Of a stretch of DNA of 36,185 nt, positions 1 to 7,814 are shown in pieces. Position numbers and translations under genes: made by a program. How positions within the stretch are numbered: position 1 is the stretch's first letter; every line of letters starts with the position of its first letter. The DNA comes from JAFKKS01 sp039808325 (GTDB taxonomy: Bacteria > Pseudomonadota > Alphaproteobacteria > Rhizobiales > Xanthobacteraceae). The notes beneath the pieces were generated by a model that saw only the letters and a program-made list of their open reading frames with translations, searched no databases and was not told where the DNA came from. The DNA is taken from positions 1 through 36,185 of the forward strand of contig JBDHSU010000024.1 of assembly GCA_039808325.1 (NCBI GenBank), read 5' to 3'.

Positions 1-346
1 ACGGACGACATCGAGGCCGCGCGCAAGAGACTGGACGAAATAACGCTGTCCACCGGGATGCGCCTCCTGGGGCGCCGAGGCTCGATGATGCTCGACAACC
101 GCGGAGTTGGAATGCGCGCGCGCGGGCGCGGCGCCACCGATCCGCTTGCGGCCACGCGCCGTCGTCACGAACGGCTCCTGACCCATTGTTCGCAGGAAAC
201 GCCTCGACACCAAGCCAAAGCAGAACCTCGCCGCCGTGCGCCTTCTCGATCGGAAACCACCATAAGTTGCTTACTGCAATGAAGCGACGAAGCGATCAAG
301 AGCCTTGTGGAATCACACATGGAAAGCTCGTCCGCACGCGCCGCGA
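1..346. other. left-edge stretch without a convincing gene
   Basis: The first plus-strand frame is open from the window edge to a TGA at 280-282 and could be the tail of a gene that starts outside. Its first 20 or so codons (TDDIEAARKRLDEI...) look codon-biased like the rest of the window, but the later part is Arg-rich and low in recognisable structure, and no family can be named. From 283 to 346, beyond the stop codon of the minus-strand amine oxidase, I see no terminator with a T-run and no RNA gene. Confidence 0.3.
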
Positions 347-1672
347 TCAGCGCGGCCGCTCCTGAAGCTCGCGGCGATCCTCCCGCGCGTATCGCGAGGC
401 GAGAATCTTCATGCCGAGATGGCGGAACCGGTGGAACGGAAAAACCGCCGGGAGGGTCCGGCTCATCGGCCCGGCATCGATCCGCTCGCCGCGCGCCAGA
501 CGCGCCGCGCATTGCCCGAGAAGATGCGTCAGCAGCACGCCGCGCCCCATATAACCGAGAGCGAAGAAGATGCGAGGCGAAAGGGCTCCGACATGCGGGA
601 TATCGTCCCGCGTGATCGCCACCTTGCCGCTCCAGCGATGCGAGATCGCGATATCGGCCAAGGCGGGAAAGATCTCGCCGAGCGCTCGCTGCAGCGGGCG
701 ATAGACCTCGGGGGTATCGCGCCTTCCGGTCAAATCACCGCGGCCGGCGAACAAAAGCCGGCCGTCCTCCAGCAACCTGAAGCCGCTGAGAATCCGTTTC
801 GTATCGGTCACCGGCGCATCGAGACGCAGCATGTTGGCGCGCAGCGCCGGCGGGATCACCTCCGTCGTCATCAGCGCGGAGGTCACCGGAACGATACGCC
901 GCGCCAGATCGCCGGGGCTGGCGGCAAGTCCGGTATAGCCATTGGTGGCGAAAATCACCTTGCCGGCGTGAACACGGCCCGCCGGTGTCTGCAAAATCAC
1001 ACCCTGCGCGTCTTCGCGCATGTCCGTCACCGGCGAATGCGCGAACACCGGCACGCCGCGGGCGGCGAGCCCTTGCGCGAAGGCGCGCGTGAAGTTGTAG
1101 GGGTGGATCGCGCCGGCGCGCGGATCATAGAAGCCACCGACGTAGTATTCGGTGCCAAGCTGATCGCGCGTGGTTTGCCGGTCGAAGATGCGGACCGAGC
1201 GGTCGCCGACCTCGCGCTCCAGCCAGCGCGCGTCCGCCGCGAGCCGTTCCTGCGCGACGGGCGCATGCGCCGCGGTGAAATGTCCGTTGCGCTGGACGAA
1301 CGGCGCGAGCCCATAGGCATCCACCACGGCTTCGAAGTTCGCCAACGCGTCGAACAACGAGCGGTGAAGGACGCGCGCCGCCTCGACGCCGTGCTGGGCG
1401 GCGAGCGCGGCAAAGCCGCGCTTGTAGCGCAGCACGAGGAAACCGGCGCTGCGTCCGCTCGCGCCCCAGCCGATCTCGCCCGCCTCCAGCACCGCGCAGC
1501 TTATGCCGGCTTCCGCCAGATCGTGCGCCGCCGCCAGGCCGGAATATCCGCCGCCGACGATCGCGATATCGCAGCGCTGCTCGCCTTGCAGCGACGGCAG
1601 CGCGGCGGCGGAAACCGCGGCGGATCGCCAGTACGACGCCGGGGGCTGAAGCTGCTGGTCGGCCGCGGCCAT
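347..1672 (-). CDS. FAD-dependent oxidoreductase, DAO family (gamma-glutamylputrescine oxidase-like)
   Basis: A 441-residue DAO-superfamily flavoenzyme, expected to oxidise a C-N bond of an amine or amino acid with O2 or another acceptor in the cytosol. The N-terminal Rossmann fold is clear: GGGYSG at residues 40-45 (GxGxxG), an acidic residue E63 at the end of strand 2 for the ADP-ribose, and GWGASGRSAG at 68-77, the usual second FAD-contact loop, where the common Asn-Gly is replaced by Ser-Ala. A C-terminal FAD-closing segment (DDIPHVGAL... followed by LGYMGRGV) is present. Full length for the PuuB/OrdL-like group is about 430 residues. It is the last gene of the minus-strand operon, 6 bp after the SDR gene. 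The PuuB resemblance and the PotABCD-like importer nearby hint at polyamine-like amines, but no PuuA, PuuC or PuuD partner is in the window, so substrate is unknown. Confidence 0.85.
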   Translation of the reverse strand: MAAADQQLQPPASYWRSAAVSAAALPSLQGEQRCDIAIVGGGYSGLAAAHDLAEAGISCAVLEAGEIGWGASGRSAGFLVLRYKRGFAALAAQHGVEAARVLHRSLFDALANFEAVVDAYGLAPFVQRNGHFTAAHAPVAQERLAADARWLEREVGDRSVRIFDRQTTRDQLGTEYYVGGFYDPRAGAIHPYNFTRAFAQGLAARGVPVFAHSPVTDMREDAQGVILQTPAGRVHAGKVIFATNGYTGLAASPGDLARRIVPVTSALMTTEVIPPALRANMLRLDAPVTDTKRILSGFRLLEDGRLLFAGRGDLTGRRDTPEVYRPLQRALGEIFPALADIAISHRWSGKVAITRDDIPHVGALSPRIFFALGYMGRGVLLTHLLGQCAARLARGERIDAGPMSRTLPAVFPFHRFRHLGMKILASRYAREDRRELQERPR

Positions 1673-1678
1673 CGATGC

Positions 1679-2443
1679 CTATCCCGGCATGCCCGTCTCG
1701 GCCGCCGTCAGCGGCCGGAGATTGGTGGGATAAACGGTCATCTCGGGAATCGACGTCCGCTTCGGCATCAGCGCGACGAAGCGCATCGCTTCGGCGAGAT
1801 CCTCCGGCTGGATGAACTGGTCGAGAACCTCCTGGGAGTACTTGACCTTGCGGCGCGCCATGATCGGCGTGTTCACGTCGTCGGGGCAGATGCAGCAGGC
1901 GCGCACGCCGAACTTCCACGCCTCGTGCGTGAGCGACAGGCTCAAGCCGACCATGCCGAACTTCGACGCCGAATAAGCGGTGCCGGCGACGCCCGACACG
2001 CGCCGCCCGGCGGTCGAAGCGATATTGATGATGAGGCCGTCCTGCTGCTTCTTCATGATCGGGAACACGGCGTTGACCATGTTGTAGGCGCCCGTCAGGT
2101 TGACGGCGAGCACATGGTCGAAGTCGGCCGGCTGCAATTCCTCGAGGCGGCGGTTGACGACATTCAAGCCCGCGTTGTTGACCAGAATGTCGACCCGGCC
2201 GAACTGGGAAATAAGACGCTTCGCGGCGGCATCGACCTTGTCGCGCTCGGCGACGTCCACCGCTTCGATCGCGATCTTCGCTCCCGCCGCCTTCGCCTCT
2301 TTCGCCACCTCCTCGAGCGGCTCCCGGCGGCGGCCGATGAGCGCGACCGTCGCGCCCTCGCGCGCGAACATCAGCGCGCCGGCGCGGCCGATCCCCGTTC
2401 CGCCCCCCGTGACCCAAACGACCTTTCCGTCAAACGCGCCCAT
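1679..2443 (-). CDS. SDR family NAD(P)-dependent oxidoreductase
   Basis: A 254-residue classical short-chain dehydrogenase/reductase that should interconvert an alcohol and a ketone with NAD(P). Visible motifs are TGGGTGIG at 12-19 (coenzyme loop), NNAG at 89-92, the catalytic Ser in NIAST near 143, and YSASK at 157-161 carrying the catalytic Tyr and Lys. RRR at 38-40 after strand 2, without an Asp, favours NADP(H) over NAD(H); this is inference. The ATG at 2441-2443 is preceded by GGAG at about 7 nt spacing. It lies 24 bp downstream of hyuB and 6 bp upstream of the amine oxidase, so it is surely cotranscribed. The substrate cannot be assigned; the C-terminal part (MARRK, residues 195-199, onwards) is not diagnostic. 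Confidence 0.9.
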   Translation of the reverse strand: MGAFDGKVVWVTGGGTGIGRAGALMFAREGATVALIGRRREPLEEVAKEAKAAGAKIAIEAVDVAERDKVDAAAKRLISQFGRVDILVNNAGLNVVNRRLEELQPADFDHVLAVNLTGAYNMVNAVFPIMKKQQDGLIINIASTAGRRVSGVAGTAYSASKFGMVGLSLSLTHEAWKFGVRACCICPDDVNTPIMARRKVKYSQEVLDQFIQPEDLAEAMRFVALMPKRTSIPEMTVYPTNLRPLTAAETGMPG

Positions 2444-2467
2444 CGTGAAACTCCATATTTGCGTGAC

Positions 2468-4510
2468 TTATTCCGCCGCCTCGGCCTTGCGCCGAAGCTG
2501 TGGGAATTCGGATTCGACATGGTCCATGGCGGCGTGCAGCTTGCGCGCGTCCACATTCACCGCATCGCGGAGATGCGCGAAGACGCGCTGCTTGAGGAAG
2601 AACCGCCACGACACCGGGCGCTGGCGGAGCCGCTCGATCAACGCATCGTAGGTTTCCTTCGGCCACACCTTCTCAAACGCCTCGCGGCCGCGGCCATAAT
2701 CGAAATGGCCCTCGCCTTCCTGCTTGCGCATCTCGGCGCGCCGCGCCTTGGTCGCGGCCTCGTCCACCTTGCCGTCCACGATGACGACGCCGTACTCGCT
2801 ACGCGCCCCGTCGACCGTGACGAAGTGCTGGCGGACGTCGTGCAGCACCGCCTCGGCCGGGCGGTCGAGCGGCGAGCCGAAGCCGCCGCCACCCGAGGAC
2901 GTGATGCGGATGACGTCGCCCGGCTGCGCCGTGAAGATATCGGTATTGCCGAGATTCTGCTCCTTTGGCGTTCCTTCGTTGACGACGTAGCTCGACGCCT
3001 TGCCCGCCCTGCCGCCGCGCACGCCCCACGGCTGAAAGCGGGTGCGGTCGCGGTTGCGCGCGGTAATGACCGAATGCGGCGCGAAGACCTTGAAGATCAG
3101 CGTCGTCGAGAGGCCGCCGCGGTAACGGCCGGCGCCGCCGGAATCCGGCGTCAGGTAGTAAGCGAGGATGCGCAGCGGCACCTCGACCTCGTTGATCTCG
3201 ACCGGCGTGTTCTTGAGAAATCCGCCGTTGCCGCCGGAGCCGTTCGAACCATCCGAGAACGGCATCGCCCCGCCGCCGCCGATCAGCGGATCGATCGCCG
3301 CCATCACGCGGCGGCCCGTCTCGGGGTCGGAGGTCAGCACGTTCATGATCGAGATGCTGCCGGCGGGCGCCGCCGGCATCCGGTCCGGCAGGGCCTGCGA
3401 CAGGCAGCCGAAGACGACGTCCTGAAGTCGCGTCGCGGTGAGGCTGCGCATGCCGACGGCGGCCGGGAACTGCGGATTGAGCACGCTGCCTTCGGCAAGC
3501 AAACAGTGGAACGGCCGCGTCATCCCGGTATTCACCAGAATGTCGGGCATCAATGAATGGAACGCGTGGAAAATCCCGACCAGCAGAAGCGTGTGACGCT
3601 CGAAGCCGCCGGTCGGCACATTCAGCGACGAGGTGAGCTGCGGATCGCTCTTGGTGAAATCGAAGACGATGCTGTCGCCCTTGACGATCATGTTGAGCGC
3701 CAGCCGGCAGGGCGAGCCGCCGACGCTGTCCTCGTCGATATAATCCTGGAAGAAATACTCGCCGTCCGGGATCGTCGAGATCAGCGCGCGCGTCTGCTGC
3801 TCGCTGTAGCTCAGCAGCGCCTGGATGCCGTTGCGGAACGTGTCGACGCCGAACTTGCCGGCCATCTCCAGCACTTTGCGCTCGCCGGTGTTCATCGCCG
3901 CGACGAGCGCCTTGAGGTCGCCCCAGTTCTGGTCGCGCACGCGAACGTTGGTCAGCATGACCTCGACCAGTTCGCTGTTGAGCTCGCCCTTGCGGAACAG
4001 CTTGGTCGGCGGAATGCGGATGCCTTCCTGGTGCACCTCGGTCAGCGTCCGCGACAAGCTCGCCGGCACCGCGCCGCCGACATCGGTGTTGTGGATGTGG
4101 CCGACCGAGAAGGCGATGAGCTCGCCGTCGTGGAAGATCGGCTTCCAGAGATGGATGTCGGGCGAATGCGTACAGACGAACCCGCTATACGGGTCGCTGG
4201 TGATGCAGATATCGCCTTCCTCGTAGGAGGGGATGAGGCCGATCACCTTGCCGTAGTCGAGGCCGACGAACCACGTCGAGCCGAACCCTTTCGGCGCGGC
4301 GAAGGTCTGCCCCTGCGGCGTCGCGAGGCCGCAGGTGAAATCCTCCGTCTCCTTGACGAAGGTCGAGTGCGCGGTGCGGTAGAGCGTGCTCGCCATGGCG
4401 TCGGCCGCGGCAAGACTGTGGTCGGCAAGAACCTGCAGTTGAACCTTGTCGATGCCGAGCCCTTGCTCGTTCTGCTCAGCCTTCGCGGCCGTCGCGGCGC
4501 CGGTCGTCAT
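2468..4510 (-). CDS. hyuB: hydantoinase B/oxoprolinase family protein (HyuB)
   Basis: The 680-residue partner subunit of a HyuA/HyuB enzyme. This family includes N-methylhydantoinase, 5-oxoprolinase, caprolactamase and acetone/acetophenone carboxylases: ATP-dependent activation of an amide or carbonyl, with subunits A and B acting as a complex. The conserved features are the N-terminal DxxTxFGLAT-like stretch (ETEDFTCGLA), SDPYSG, HSPDIHLWKP, GHIHNTDVGG, the PSGGG-like SSGGGGFGSP close to the C-terminus and a Gly-rich mid-region (GGGGAMPFSDGS). The reading frame is open further upstream inside hyuA, but the start is fixed by the ATGA overlap at 4507-4510 with the hyuA stop codon, which implies translational coupling. 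The protein carries roughly 90 residues beyond the SSGGGG segment, longer than short HyuB proteins. Substrate is not readable; hydantoin or lactam is inferred from the M20 carbamoylase at 28902-30140. Confidence 0.9.
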   Translation of the reverse strand: MTTGAATAAKAEQNEQGLGIDKVQLQVLADHSLAAADAMASTLYRTAHSTFVKETEDFTCGLATPQGQTFAAPKGFGSTWFVGLDYGKVIGLIPSYEEGDICITSDPYSGFVCTHSPDIHLWKPIFHDGELIAFSVGHIHNTDVGGAVPASLSRTLTEVHQEGIRIPPTKLFRKGELNSELVEVMLTNVRVRDQNWGDLKALVAAMNTGERKVLEMAGKFGVDTFRNGIQALLSYSEQQTRALISTIPDGEYFFQDYIDEDSVGGSPCRLALNMIVKGDSIVFDFTKSDPQLTSSLNVPTGGFERHTLLLVGIFHAFHSLMPDILVNTGMTRPFHCLLAEGSVLNPQFPAAVGMRSLTATRLQDVVFGCLSQALPDRMPAAPAGSISIMNVLTSDPETGRRVMAAIDPLIGGGGAMPFSDGSNGSGGNGGFLKNTPVEINEVEVPLRILAYYLTPDSGGAGRYRGGLSTTLIFKVFAPHSVITARNRDRTRFQPWGVRGGRAGKASSYVVNEGTPKEQNLGNTDIFTAQPGDVIRITSSGGGGFGSPLDRPAEAVLHDVRQHFVTVDGARSEYGVVIVDGKVDEAATKARRAEMRKQEGEGHFDYGRGREAFEKVWPKETYDALIERLRQRPVSWRFFLKQRVFAHLRDAVNVDARKLHAAMDHVESEFPQLRRKAEAAE

Positions 4511-6552
4511 GACAGTGTTCCGTCCTTGAGGATGAGGTTTCCGTAGCCGTCGACAAACCCGGCGAAGCCCGGCAGCACGCAGGTCGTCGTGTCGCTTTGC
4601 GAGACGATGGCCGGGCCTTCGATGGTGGCGCCAGGCTCGAGCTTCGCGCGGTCGAACAGGCCGGCATCGTGCACCTTTCCGCCGTAGTAGACGGAGACCG
4701 TGCGGTCCGGCTTTGCCGCGTGCTTGCGCAATTCGCGCAGCGGAAAGTCCGGCTTCGGGTTCGCGGCGGCAATGACCACGCGCGCGTTGATGACCTGCAC
4801 GGCCGCCTTGCGGTCGCAATAGTCGTAAAGCCGCTGATGCTCGTTGTGGAACGCGTCCGCGATGCTGTCCGCGTCCCGCTTCTTGATCCACTCGGCCGTG
4901 ATCGGCGTTTCGATCTCGAACGACTGCCCGGCATAGCGGATGTCGGCCGAATACGTCAGTTGCGGCTCGCCGGGATGGCCTTGCTCCTTGCGCAGCCAGT
5001 CCATCGCCCGTTCGGCGAGGGTCGCATATGTCGATTCGAGCGCGGCGAGCGTCGCCGGCTCCAGCATCTCGTAGACCGTCTGGATGAAATCGTTCTTGGT
5101 ATCGGAGACGAGGCCGCCCAGCGCGCTGAGCACGCCGGGCGTCGCCGGGACGAGCACCGTCTCGATTCCGAGCTCGCGCGCGAGGAAGCAGGCGATCATC
5201 GGCCCGCCGCCGCCGAAGGGCATCAAGGTGAAGGACTTCGCTTCGGTGCCGTGGCGCGCGAATACCTTGCTCATGCCGGCATACATGCCGGAGACGGCGA
5301 CCCTGATGACGCTTTCCGCGGCGTCGCGCACGTCGACGTTCATCTTCTTCGCCAGCGTGCCGATGGCGGCCTCGGCCTTGGCGCGGTCGATATTGACGGC
5401 GCCGTAGGCGATTTCCGCTTGTCCGAGGAACCCGCACACGACGAAGGCGTCGGTGGTCGTCGGCCGCTCGCCGCCGCGACCGTAACACGCCGGTCCCGGC
5501 TCCGAGCCCGCGCTCTCCGGTCCGCTCTTGAGCACTCCCTGGTCGTCCACGCGCGCAATCGAGCCGCCGCCGCCGCCGATCGACGACACGGAGATCGAGG
5601 GAACATGCAGCACGAACTCGCCGACATCCTCGCCCGATCCGAACTGCGGCTTGCCGTCGATGATGAGCGCGACATCGGCGCTGGTGCCGCCGATGTCGAG
5701 GCTCGCGATATTGCCGAAGCCGCTGAGCTTGGCGACGAAGGAGGCCCCGGTCACGCCCGACGCCGTGCCCGACAGCAGCACGTCGACGCAGGCCCGCTTG
5801 CCCAGCTCGGCGCGCATGACGCCGCCGTTCGATTTGGTGATCTGCGGCTCGGAAGAGACGCCTTCGTCGCGCAGCGCCTTTTGCAGCGACGTCAGATAGT
5901 TCGTCATCCGCGGCTGCACATAGGCGTTGATCACGCCGGTCACCGTACGCTCGTATTCGCGGATCACCGCCCAGATGTCGCTCGAGCAGGTGACGTAGAG
6001 TTCCGGCGCGGCCTCCGCAATCAGTTCCTTGATGCGCTGCTCGTGCGCCGGGTTGCGGTACGAATTGATCAACGCCACGGCGATGCCGCTCACCCCGTAC
6101 GCCCTGGCCTGCGCCACCGCGGCGCGCACCTGATCTTCGTCAAGGGGCGTTTCGACGCTGCCGTCGGAGAGAATACGCTCCCGCATCCCGATGACGTGCT
6201 CACGATCGATCAACGGCCGCGTGCGCAACGAAAAGAGGCTGAACACGTCCGGCATGCGCAGCCGCGCAAGCTCCAGCACATCCTCGAAGCCCTGCGTCGC
6301 GAACAGGCACAGCTTTGCGCCGTTGCGCTGGATCAGCGTGTTGACGCCGACCGTCGTGCCGTGGGTGAAGTAGGAGACTTTCGACGGCTCGATGCCGTAA
6401 CGCTTCTTCAGCGCCCGCAGCCCGTCGATGACCTCCTGCCCGGGCCGCGTCGGCGTCGAAAAGACCTTCAGCGTGTAAAGCTTGTTGGCATCATCCAGAA
6501 CGGCGAAATCGGTGAACGTTCCCCCGATGTCGACCCCGACCCGATACGTCAT
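4507..6552 (-). CDS. hyuA: hydantoinase A/oxoprolinase family protein (HyuA)
   Basis: A 681-residue HyuA subunit with an ASKHA-type nucleotide-binding fold, thought to phosphorylate the substrate amide or its tautomer using ATP so that ring opening can proceed with HyuB. DIGGTFTDF at residues 8-16 is the first phosphate loop, THGTTVGVNTLIQR around 64-76 is the family signature, and DIGGTSADV near 286-294 is the second phosphate motif. SIGGGGGSIA and GPACYGRGG, both typical of this family, follow. A strong GGGGAG lies about 5 nt upstream of the ATG. The gene sits 49 bp after the amino-acid dehydrogenase and overlaps hyuB by 4 nt. The length matches N-methylhydantoinase A-type proteins (about 680-700). 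Family assignment is firm; the exact reaction (hydantoin, 5-oxoproline, lactam or carboxylation) is not. Confidence 0.93.
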   Translation of the reverse strand: MTYRVGVDIGGTFTDFAVLDDANKLYTLKVFSTPTRPGQEVIDGLRALKKRYGIEPSKVSYFTHGTTVGVNTLIQRNGAKLCLFATQGFEDVLELARLRMPDVFSLFSLRTRPLIDREHVIGMRERILSDGSVETPLDEDQVRAAVAQARAYGVSGIAVALINSYRNPAHEQRIKELIAEAAPELYVTCSSDIWAVIREYERTVTGVINAYVQPRMTNYLTSLQKALRDEGVSSEPQITKSNGGVMRAELGKRACVDVLLSGTASGVTGASFVAKLSGFGNIASLDIGGTSADVALIIDGKPQFGSGEDVGEFVLHVPSISVSSIGGGGGSIARVDDQGVLKSGPESAGSEPGPACYGRGGERPTTTDAFVVCGFLGQAEIAYGAVNIDRAKAEAAIGTLAKKMNVDVRDAAESVIRVAVSGMYAGMSKVFARHGTEAKSFTLMPFGGGGPMIACFLARELGIETVLVPATPGVLSALGGLVSDTKNDFIQTVYEMLEPATLAALESTYATLAERAMDWLRKEQGHPGEPQLTYSADIRYAGQSFEIETPITAEWIKKRDADSIADAFHNEHQRLYDYCDRKAAVQVINARVVIAAANPKPDFPLRELRKHAAKPDRTVSVYYGGKVHDAGLFDRAKLEPGATIEGPAIVSQSDTTTCVLPGFAGFVDGYGNLILKDGTLS

Positions 6553-6601
6553 TCAACTCCCCGTGCTTTCCCGATTTACGCCGGCCGCCACGATCGAGGC
6601 C

Positions 6602-7789
6602 CTATGCCGCCTCGAACACCCCGAGCCGTTCGCGGATTTCCGCGCGCACCTCGTCCCAGGATTTGCGCGGCTTGCCGCGATTTGCCGCGATCCGATCGGC
6701 GACCATGCCGGCCGCGACCTTGCGTGGATTGACCTTGCGCCGAGCGGATTCGGCGAGCACTTCGCGCGCTACCTTGCCGATCAGCTTTTCGTTCGCCTCG
6801 AATGCCTGCTCGACATTGCCGCCGAGATAGTCGACCCACGACGCGATGACGCCGCCGGCGTTGGCGATGAAATCGGGAACGGAGACGATTCCCCGCTCGA
6901 ACAGCGCCTGCTCGGCGCCCTCGGTGATCGGGATGTTGCTGCCGCTGGAAATGATCTTCGCCTGCACGCGCCCGGCGTTATTTTCGGTGATGACGTAAGG
7001 CCGCGCGCCCGGGATCAGGAGGTCGACCGGAAGATAGTAGATATCGGTATTGGGAATTTTCTTTCCGCCCGGATATTCGAGCACGCAACGGTCGCCGTGC
7101 TGCGCGCGCAACGCCATCAGCTTCTCGAAGTCCAGCCCCTTCTCGTCATGGACCGCGCCCGCGATGGTCGAGACCGCGACCAGCTTGGCGCCGTTCTTGA
7201 CGGCGTAGTTCGAGACGCCGACGCCGACGTGGCCGAAGCCTTCGACCGCGACCGTCGCGCCCTTGAACGGGCGGTTCGCCGCTTCGAAGGCCGCGCGCGC
7301 GGCGACGTACACACCATGGCCGGTGATGTGAAACTCGAGCGGCAGGCCGTCGACCTTCTTGGCGAACAGGCCGGAGCGGGGATACTCGGCGCCGGCGGCG
7401 GCATAAATCTCCACCAGGTCCTCGACCCCGACGCCCATGTCCGGGCCGACAGCGACGATGCGCGACGCGAGGTAGGGCGCGAGCGCGCGGCCGAAGGCTT
7501 GCATATAGCGCTTGCGCGTCTCGGCGGGCATTCCGGGATTGCCGACAATGCCCGCCTTGCTGCCGCCGCGCGGCAGGCCGATGATTCCGTACTTGTAGGT
7601 CATCGCACGCGCGAGCGCGGCAACCTCGTTCACGGTCACGTCCGGCAGCATGCGAATGCCGCCGCCGGCGGGCCCGAGCAGCGTGCTGTCCACGACCAGG
7701 ACGCCCTGCATTCCGCTCTCCGGGTCCGCGACCATGACAATGGCCTCCGGTCCGATCGTGTCGATCTGCGGGAACGCGATGGGGGCCAT
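6602..7789 (-). CDS. Glu/Leu/Phe/Val family amino-acid dehydrogenase
   Basis: A 395-residue NAD(P)-dependent amino-acid dehydrogenase that oxidatively deaminates an L-amino acid to its 2-oxo acid plus ammonia. The dimerisation/catalytic domain has LPRGGSKAGIVGNP, a full match to the GLFV signature with the catalytic Lys, preceded by MTYKYG with the substrate-binding Lys; PDMGVGVEDL carries the family Asp. The C-terminal Rossmann domain has VEGFGHVG, and NAGGVIASW is the conserved GDH-type segment. An ATG at 7841-7843 would overlap the upstream gene; I chose the ATG at 7787-7789 because GGAG lies about 9 nt before it and the gap to the IOR stop is then 25 bp. Coupling with IOR suggests it feeds 2-oxo acids into that enzyme. 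Whether the substrate is glutamate, branched-chain or aromatic amino acids is not decided by visible motifs. Confidence 0.9.
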   Translation of the reverse strand: MAPIAFPQIDTIGPEAIVMVADPESGMQGVLVVDSTLLGPAGGGIRMLPDVTVNEVAALARAMTYKYGIIGLPRGGSKAGIVGNPGMPAETRKRYMQAFGRALAPYLASRIVAVGPDMGVGVEDLVEIYAAAGAEYPRSGLFAKKVDGLPLEFHITGHGVYVAARAAFEAANRPFKGATVAVEGFGHVGVGVSNYAVKNGAKLVAVSTIAGAVHDEKGLDFEKLMALRAQHGDRCVLEYPGGKKIPNTDIYYLPVDLLIPGARPYVITENNAGRVQAKIISSGSNIPITEGAEQALFERGIVSVPDFIANAGGVIASWVDYLGGNVEQAFEANEKLIGKVAREVLAESARRKVNPRKVAAGMVADRIAANRGKPRKSWDEVRAEIRERLGVFEAA

Positions 7790-7814
7790 GTAATCGTCTC
7801 CGATGGGTTTCGGT

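Noticed and set aside
113..132. Alternating GC tract (ATGCGCGCGCGCG...) as a possible Z-DNA or operator site
   Set aside because: Runs of this kind are common by chance in such GC-rich DNA, and it lacks the N3 centre and arm symmetry of the TGCGC operators.
305..3556. A very long plus-strand open frame opposite the amine oxidase, SDR and hyuB genes
   Set aside because: It runs antisense to three well-supported genes, is rich in Arg, His and Ala and has no recognisable domain. Long open antisense frames are expected at this GC content; the same applies to plus-strand frames at 4597-6732, 6482-7906 and 8535-11354.
4511..5488. Upstream extension of the hyuB reading frame, giving a 1006-residue protein
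   Set aside because: The extension overlaps hyuA and has no HyuB-like sequence; the ATGA overlap at 4507-4510 is the natural start.
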